This document shows positions 57,725 to 64,000 of a stretch of DNA of 64,000 nucleotides, piece by piece. The number at the start of each line of letters is the position of its first letter. Position 1 is the stretch's first letter. The notes under the pieces were generated by a model. It was not told the origin of the DNA and did not search any database. It saw nothing but the letters and a program-made list of their open reading frames with translations. Location: assembly GCA_949316495.1 (NCBI GenBank), contig OX439003.1:53631879-53695878 (forward strand). The letters are read 5' to 3'. The translations under genes and the position numbers were made by a program. The stretch comes from Amphiduros pacificus (lineage: Eukaryota > Annelida > Polychaeta > Phyllodocida > Hesionidae).

Positions 57725-60700
57725 ATGTCGATGAGCAAGAATTTTCGCGTTTATCACAAATTAGAACCACCATATAGTGTGATACTAGAATGCAGAAACA
57801 AAGAAGAGACGCTGATGTTCGAGTCCAATGCGGTGGCTGTCCTGTGTAAGTGAACAATAAGTGAAATAACGATGGCGGAGTGGGAGGGGCTCAGATCATT
57901 GAAAATGACACTGACAGAACTCTCAGGTCTGAGTCGTGATGACACAAAAACAAGAACACTCTCAGACTGAGTCTGCTGGGACATTCGTTTTCAAACATAT
58001 AACTATAAGTATATCATTTCATGTACATCTTGAAAATTGGAACTTCATTTGGTATTTCCCAAAAAGGTTTTGCTAAATTGCTCTTTTTCTGAGAACTTCA
58101 CTTTAAAATGCTTCAACCTGCTTTCTGTCAGCTTTCTGTCAGTAACAATTATAATTTACATCTACATCTTTCAGTTTACTCAGCAAAAACAACTGGCATC
58201 CAACCGAGAGTAACTGGTAACTGGTAACTCTAGCTGCTGGTCCCAGTCTACTCATATGGTTGAAACTGGTCACTGACAAAAAGTGTCTTAAGATCTTTTT
58301 TATTTGTTGTATTCTAATCAAGGACAGAATGTCCACAGTTGAAAGTTTCAATTGACTTGGAATGAAACATACTTTATCAAGATATGATTGTTTTACTTCC
58401 TTAATACATGTCAATTTATTGGTGTAAATTACAACTTTGAAGTTTGTCTCTTCAATATGAACAAAGAAAAGGAGGTCTCCAAGAAAGTGATAGTGTGAAT
58501 GAGTCATGCTTGGCAAAGAATGGGGAATACACCAAGGTGACCTGATTGTGGCTAAGATCAGCTGTGGTCACTGTTTTACACAGGATATATGCAATGAATA
58601 TATATTTTTTTCTCAGTTGGTTTGCCGCAACATAGTTTAAATTAAAGAAATTAGGCAGCAATGATGCCAAAAAATGTTGCAAAAAATGTATGAAAATCAT
58701 AAATGGATGATATATTTTTAATTTTCCCCTTTTAGGTTTATGTGTATTTTTGACTGATGAATCCCCAGAAATTATCTGTAAAACTTATTTTAACATAATG
58801 GTAATGAAAAGCTCCTTTTTTTATCTCTGTTGAAGTGTCACCCCAGAGGCACTGAAAGGTGAAATTATGTGATGGCTTTATGACATAACATCATAAGTTT
58901 ATAGCATAATCAGAGGCATGAGGCATTGTCCTTTGAATAGTGCAAGAAAGATGTCAAAAAGTAACCTACCCTTTGAGCTTCATGTAAGGATTCACAAAAT
59001 CCATGTTACCCATGCTTCCCTGCCATATATGCAATTTTGAGCTGAAACAGACCTCTGCAAATTCTGTGTCTAATAACTATTTCTCTTATTTTCCAAATGA
59101 TAAGATTTAATGTGTCATGGTGTTCATATGTACTTGTATGTAATCTTTTAATATACAAAGTTGTAGAATTGATGCTCAGTAGCTTTAATGGTGTTGTGAA
59201 TCATTGTCCAGAACCTTTGTGAGAGCAAGGATGGCCTATTTATTTTACCCTACCATAATCTTGCCTGCTATCTATCAGTCAATCCTGTTATTTTCAACAT
59301 AAGTTAAATATTTGGGAGATAAAATGTATTCATATTTTTGATAGATAATACTAAATTAGTATCTATTGATATCTTATCTTATGGAGTAACTATCTCATAA
59401 AAGCTTTCAATATTTTGCAAAGAGCTTGGATGGATTATTTCACCATCATGTTTGATAGATTTTATAAATTGATTTATCACAAAAGCTTTTAATACCCCCT
59501 CATGAAAGCACACTCCTTTCTGTGTATCATTTTCATGTGGAGTGTTATAGAGGCACTGAAAGGTAAAATGACGTCAAAAGAGTATGGCAATTTCTTATGA
59601 TGTCACGAAAGGTATTGTCTTTTGAATAGTGACAGAATGACGTCATATAGTGCTACCCTACTTTGAACCACATTTGAGGTAAAAAAAAAGTTCATATTAC
59701 CTGTGTTTACCCGTCATGTGCAGCTGATGGCTGAGAGAGATCTCTGCTAATAGTGCAACTTTTTTGTCTTATTGCAACTTATCTTATTTCTCTGTGTTAA
59801 ATGTCATGATGTTCATATGCAGATATGCTCTTTATACATGAATTTACAGGTTTAAAGCTTAATACCTTTAATTCTCATTTTCGATAAAATTTAAAGTTGT
59901 AACTAAATTTGTCAAATGATCCTTTTCCCTGTAGCTCAAGTAGAAACCGACACAGTGCGGAAACAGTACACAAAGATTCTGGATGCATATGGTTGCCTTG
60001 GAGTGCTTAACCTCAGTCTAGGTAAGTCTACTTTAAAATCAAAACATTCTTGGATGGGTAATTATATATCATTGTGTCATTGTCACTTGCACTTGTAATT
60101 TCTGCCATCAATTTTTTTTTAATTGTTTTGATCTGGATTATTTCAGTTTTACAAATTTGTGTCATGCTTTTTGAAATATCTTTATAAAACATATAATATT
60201 CTATGCACAAAAAGATACCCAGTTTTAAATTCCTTTCTGTGAATGAAACTTATTAATAAGGATATAGTCATACCTTCAGCCATATCTTAAGTGATTTATG
60301 AATCTCTTGCACAATGCACTGTTTTTCGAACGAAGCTAAATAGCACAAATAAGTTTGATGATTAAGATCACATTGATGTAAATAGTTGGAATGTTTCAGG
60401 TGATGAAAGTGTGTACTACTTGGTAATGGTGACAGGGTGTGTATCTGTTGGTAAGATAGCAGACTCTGACATCTTCCGTGTGACAGCCACCACCTTCCTG
60501 CCCCTACGCAACCATCCTCCAGATGAGGAGAGGGTCAGGGAGGTACAGAAACTGCTCAACTCTGGAACATTCTACTTCTCTTGGTCATCATCAGGGACAA
60601 CCAGATTTGACCTGAGTTTGTGCGCTCAGAGAAGTACACTGGCACAAGATACTGACAACAGATTCTTTTGGTTTGTATTCAGGTGTCATTTTTTAACAAA

Positions 60701-63700
60701 AATAGTGTTAAAAAAGACATTAGAGTCTGAAATAATCTAACTTTTAGTTCAGATTATTTTCTTAAATTTCATTGTTATTAAGATTTTATTTGTAGTTTTT
60801 GAATGGTTAAAATATTAAGCATCCAGTTATTTGTTACTCTCCTTTGCATCGGGTTCAGTATATAACACCCTCTCCGCTTATGCGATGAGATATGTTCAAA
60901 TAGGTCTGTTCCATTAGCCCCACCCCTTGAATGTAACCAGATATGCACGATATGATGACGTAACTCGAATCTCTTGCTCATTAATATTCATGAGCGCCCA
61001 AATAGTACGACATTTGATCGCGTCGGCGCTAGGCCTATATTGAGGAGGCCTAGTAAAGCTGGGTAGTTATTTGTTAAATTGAGGAGGCCTAGTAAAGCTG
61101 GGTAGTTATTTGTTTAATTGAGGAGGCCTAGTAAAGCTGGGTAGTTATTTGTTTAATTTCAAAATCATTTATGTCTTTAATTTGAAAACAAGAAATTATA
61201 TAAGAAATTTTAGTTAAGGAAAAAAATAATCTCCATGGTCAAAATAACTTGTTAATGAATAAGTATTGACAATGAAAAAAAAACAGGAATAAAGTTCTCA
61301 GTCAATGATTTTTTCAGGAATCGGACATTACACTTGCATCTGCAGCGCTATAATGTGGACTGTTCAGAATGGTTACTTAAGGTGATGTGTGGTGGTGTGG
61401 AGGTACGGACTATTTACGCTGCCAACCGGCAGGGTAAGGCGTGCGTCATCTCTCGCCTCAGTTGTGAGAGGGCTGGCACAAGGTTCAACATGAGGGGTGT
61501 CAATGATGACGGCCATGTGGCCAACTTTGTAGAAACTGAACAGGTATTTGCACCTTGATATTCCAGCCATAAAGAATGATACTGATATTGGAAACAAATT
61601 TATTTACAATATGAAATGAATTGTTTAGAAATCGTTTAAAAGTTTTTTTACTGGAATAGATCATGAATACAGAGCATTAATGCTACATTATAAGCAGTGA
61701 ATTAGGTTTTTAAAGTATGATATTGCAATGATTTATAGGTGGTCTACCTGGATGACCAGGTATCATCGTTTGTACAGACAAGAGGCTCAGTACCGCTCTT
61801 CTGGGAACAGACAGGATTCCAGGTAAAGTTGAAATATTTATTGACTATCTGCTATCAACGATCTTTAGAATCACAGACATTGCGTTCTGTGGTTTTCTTA
61901 GTCCTGTACAAAACACAAATTTCTCTGTTGGAATCAAATTGTTATTGGTTATATTTGCCTAGGTTGGGGCTCACAAGATCAAAATGTCCCGAGGCTACGA
62001 GGCCTCAGCACCAGCTTATGATCGCCATCTGAAACTGCTGAAAGAGAGGTATGGAGACCAGGTGATAATAAACCTACTGGGTATCAAGGAAGGAGAACAC
62101 ATGCTCAGCCAACAATATCAGGTACAACTTTATCATATTGCCAGCATTCACTCACACAAGATTCTGAACTTAAAATTATAAAAGAGATCACTTATGATGG
62201 AAATTGTACTCGGCAGATTCCTGATTGATATTTATTTATATTATAAAGAGTTCATGTGAACGTTGTTTCTTGTAAGTGAGTGAGGAAGGAATGGTTGATG
62301 GAAGTTTGATGTTTTACTTGCAGAACCACCACAAGGCTTCGGTTCATCATCTTGATGTGTCTCATCTCCTGTTTGACTATCACTCCGAGTGCCGAGGAGG
62401 AAGTACCAAAAATCTGGTCAAACTCAGAGACAGGCTCAAGAAAAAAATCAATGATTTTGATTTCTTTCATTGCCAGGGGGAAAATATAACAAGGTTTGTT
62501 CTTTATTTTAGATATTTAATAAAACTTGAAAACTCACATTTTTTAGTGTCTCTCCTTATTTGTTGATGTTAGTGAAGAAAATGTGGAATGAAGCCGTCAA
62601 TAATTTTGTTTTTTTAGGAACCAGACAGGCAGTGTTAGGACCAACTGTGTGGACTGCTTGGACAGGACTAATGCTGTACAGTGTATGATTGGCATGGAGG
62701 TCGGTTCAAAATACGTCCAAACTATGGAATTTAAAGGCAAAAATAAAAGGTACAGAGGAGTAAAACATGATTTGAAACAAATTTCTGGTGGTATGTTTGC
62801 AGATTTTATCCAAACAGTTGGAGAGTTTGGGTTTAGATAACAAGCCCCAAATGAAGACTCGTTTTGTGGAAGTGTACAAACAGATGTGGTGTCAGAACGG
62901 TGACCATATTGCTCGCATCTATGCAGGTACAGGAGCTCTCGGAGGTGGAAGGTCTAAGGTATGGACCATTACATTGAACATCATATCATAAGATTTTAAA
63001 ACTCCATACTTCATTATTGCAAAAGGTGTTTTCATTTTTAAATTATCCTTCAAGTAAATGTGAATAAAGATTAATTTGCTTTATTGATTTATCATTACAT
63101 CTAGAGCTAGCTTCATTCACTGCTTTAGAATAATGACTCCATGTACAACTTTTAACTGTGTGATATTAATCTTGACAGCGACGACAATATATTGAGGTAC
63201 CCAGTGTGTGCAATCAATCTTCTGTGTGTGGTTGAAGGGCAATCTTTCCAATCTTATAGCTTACCATGCTAATAGTTTGTCTTTATACAAATCAGGTCTA
63301 TGATTCCCTATCAAGTTATAAGTTATTAATATTTCATCACTTTTGATATTTTATCTGATACATGATCCATTCATACCAGCCTTGTTTCAGTAATATTGAA
63401 ATTCAGATTCTATAAGTTAAGGTGAATGTTGGTAAATAATGAAAAGATAATGAATTAATCCCATTCTGACATAACATTGTGCTTTCATCTTCGTGTTTTA
63501 TGTTTGATTTCTCCACATAGCTGCTTCATACTCTTTGGAAATAAGCTTTGTTGAATATTCTCACAATATCAATATTTGAATGAATTGAATAATAAAAGAT
63601 ACCCACTTTTGTAAGTTGCTCATTGATTGTAGAACCCCTTTTAGTTTTCATCACCCTCTTAGTTTACATGGGACAGGTGATAAAATGAAGGTATTAGAGT

Positions 63701-64000
63701 GGAGGAAAAGTTGTTATGGCTCTCCTGGGAATTATGATATAATCATACAAAATGTTCAGATGTCTCCACATATAAAGTATTAAAGGTATATCATTAATAG
63801 ATTAATCTTAAATAGATAAATACATGTAAATACTTAAAAAATAGTATGTAACATTGATTGAGCTGACCGTGTTGAACTTGCTACAGGCACAGGATGCAGC
63901 CAGATCAGCGACCCGAACGATACAGAATAACTTCCTGGACAGTACCAAGCAGGAGGCTATGGACATACTGCTGCTAGGGAGCAACCAGCGGAGTGAGCTG
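57725..64000 (+). CDS. SYNJ: Synaptojanin, N-terminal SAC1 phosphatase part
   Basis: Synaptojanins are phosphoinositide phosphatases that uncoat endocytic vesicles at synapses. Ten exons: 57725-57845, 59935-60021, 60400-60670, 61318-61543, 61739-61822, 61963-62121, 62324-62493, 62618-62699, 62803-62958 and 63887-64000 (open at the edge). All join in phase for 490 codons. The start [16 protein letters not shown] matches the usual synaptojanin N-terminus, and [34 protein letters not shown] and GSVPLFWEQ follow. The catalytic CX5RT loop is [10 protein letters not shown] (62642-62671 region), then KQLESLGL and [16 protein letters not shown]. Only the SAC1 domain is in the window. The 5-phosphatase and Pro-rich parts should lie beyond 64000. 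Exon 8 has a weak GTCGGT donor and a 103 bp intron. Confidence 0.95.
58845..59050 (-). repeat. Dispersed repeat, copy 3
   Basis: Reverse-complement relative of 29571-29800, with landmarks AGAGGCACTGAAAGGT, GAGGCATTGTCCTTTGAA and CCATGTTACCCATGCTT. It is inside synaptojanin intron 1. Confidence 0.6.
59525..59740 (-). repeat. Dispersed repeat, copy 4
   Basis: Same family and orientation as 58845-59050 with GAGGCACTGAAAGGTAAAAT and TGTGTTTACCCGTCATG. It is more diverged from copy 3 than copies 1 and 2 are from each other. Confidence 0.6.
61042..61158. repeat. 39 bp tandem repeat, three copies, synaptojanin intron 3
   Basis: Three almost identical units starting TTGAGGAGGCCTAGTAAAGC. The rest of intron 3 (60671-61317) has no recognised feature. 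Confidence 0.93.

Larger units (their letters stand above)
57846..59934 (+). other. Synaptojanin intron 1
   Basis: A 2.1 kb first intron. It holds two minus-strand copies of a dispersed repeat (58845-59050 and 59525-59740) also present downstream in the chitobiase cluster. A segment at 58225-58295 resembles 56400-56485. No exon was recognised. A 125-codon minus-strand frame (58139-58516) has no similarity I can name. Confidence 0.6.

Noticed and set aside
58139-58516. 125-codon minus-strand frame in synaptojanin intron 1
   Set aside because: No family resemblance and low complexity in places.

Overview
The window is a piece of an AT-rich animal genome with compact GT-AG (and some GC-AG) introns, many minisatellites, tRNA-derived SINEs, LINE 3' ends and small inverted-repeat elements. 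The gene set and the SINE tail type suggest a mollusc, most likely a bivalve. That assignment is an inference, not a database match.

Layout. (1) Positions 1-15975, plus strand: the 3' part of a BCL9/legless gene (Wnt coactivator). One exon carries HD1 (4118-4515). A 7.6 kb intron holding four different minisatellites follows, then one very large terminal exon (12115-15975) carrying HD2, HD3 and a collagen-like GPMGPN stretch. (2) About 16.0-17.9 kb: BCL9 3' flank. (3) 19829-57210, minus strand: a cluster of four di-N-acetylchitobiase (CTBS, GH18) genes encoding six GH18 domains. Gene A (19829-25988) and gene D (48760-57210) are predicted to encode two complete GH18 domains in one chain. Gene B (33112-36641) and gene C (42218-46058) have one domain each. 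(4) 57725-64000, plus strand: the first ten coding exons of synaptojanin (N-terminal SAC1 phosphatase domain), head-to-head with gene D and running off the right edge.

How the cluster arose. A 13.2 kb segment (17939-31127) is repeated in tandem as an 11.2 kb segment (31128-42347). The breakpoint falls inside what is still the last exon of gene C, so the junction keeps a truncated copy of that exon. After the duplication gene B lost about 3.1 kb that encode the second domain in gene A, so it now reads through its old splice donor to a nearby stop. The two copies also carry different SINE, LINE and minisatellite histories.

Functional reading. All six domains keep the GH18 catalytic motif DGVN(V/I)D(Y/F)E. 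Gene B has Gly for Asp in the M-x-Y-D motif of strand 6, and both B and domain 1 of gene A have Phe for the usual Trp of strand 8. This suggests active domains kept beside altered, perhaps non-catalytic, ones. Gene D has two candidate versions of one internal exon in the same phase, possibly mutually exclusive. MiT/TFE-type TCACATGA sites lie upstream of all four chitobiase genes, in pairs for three of them, which would fit lysosomal co-regulation.
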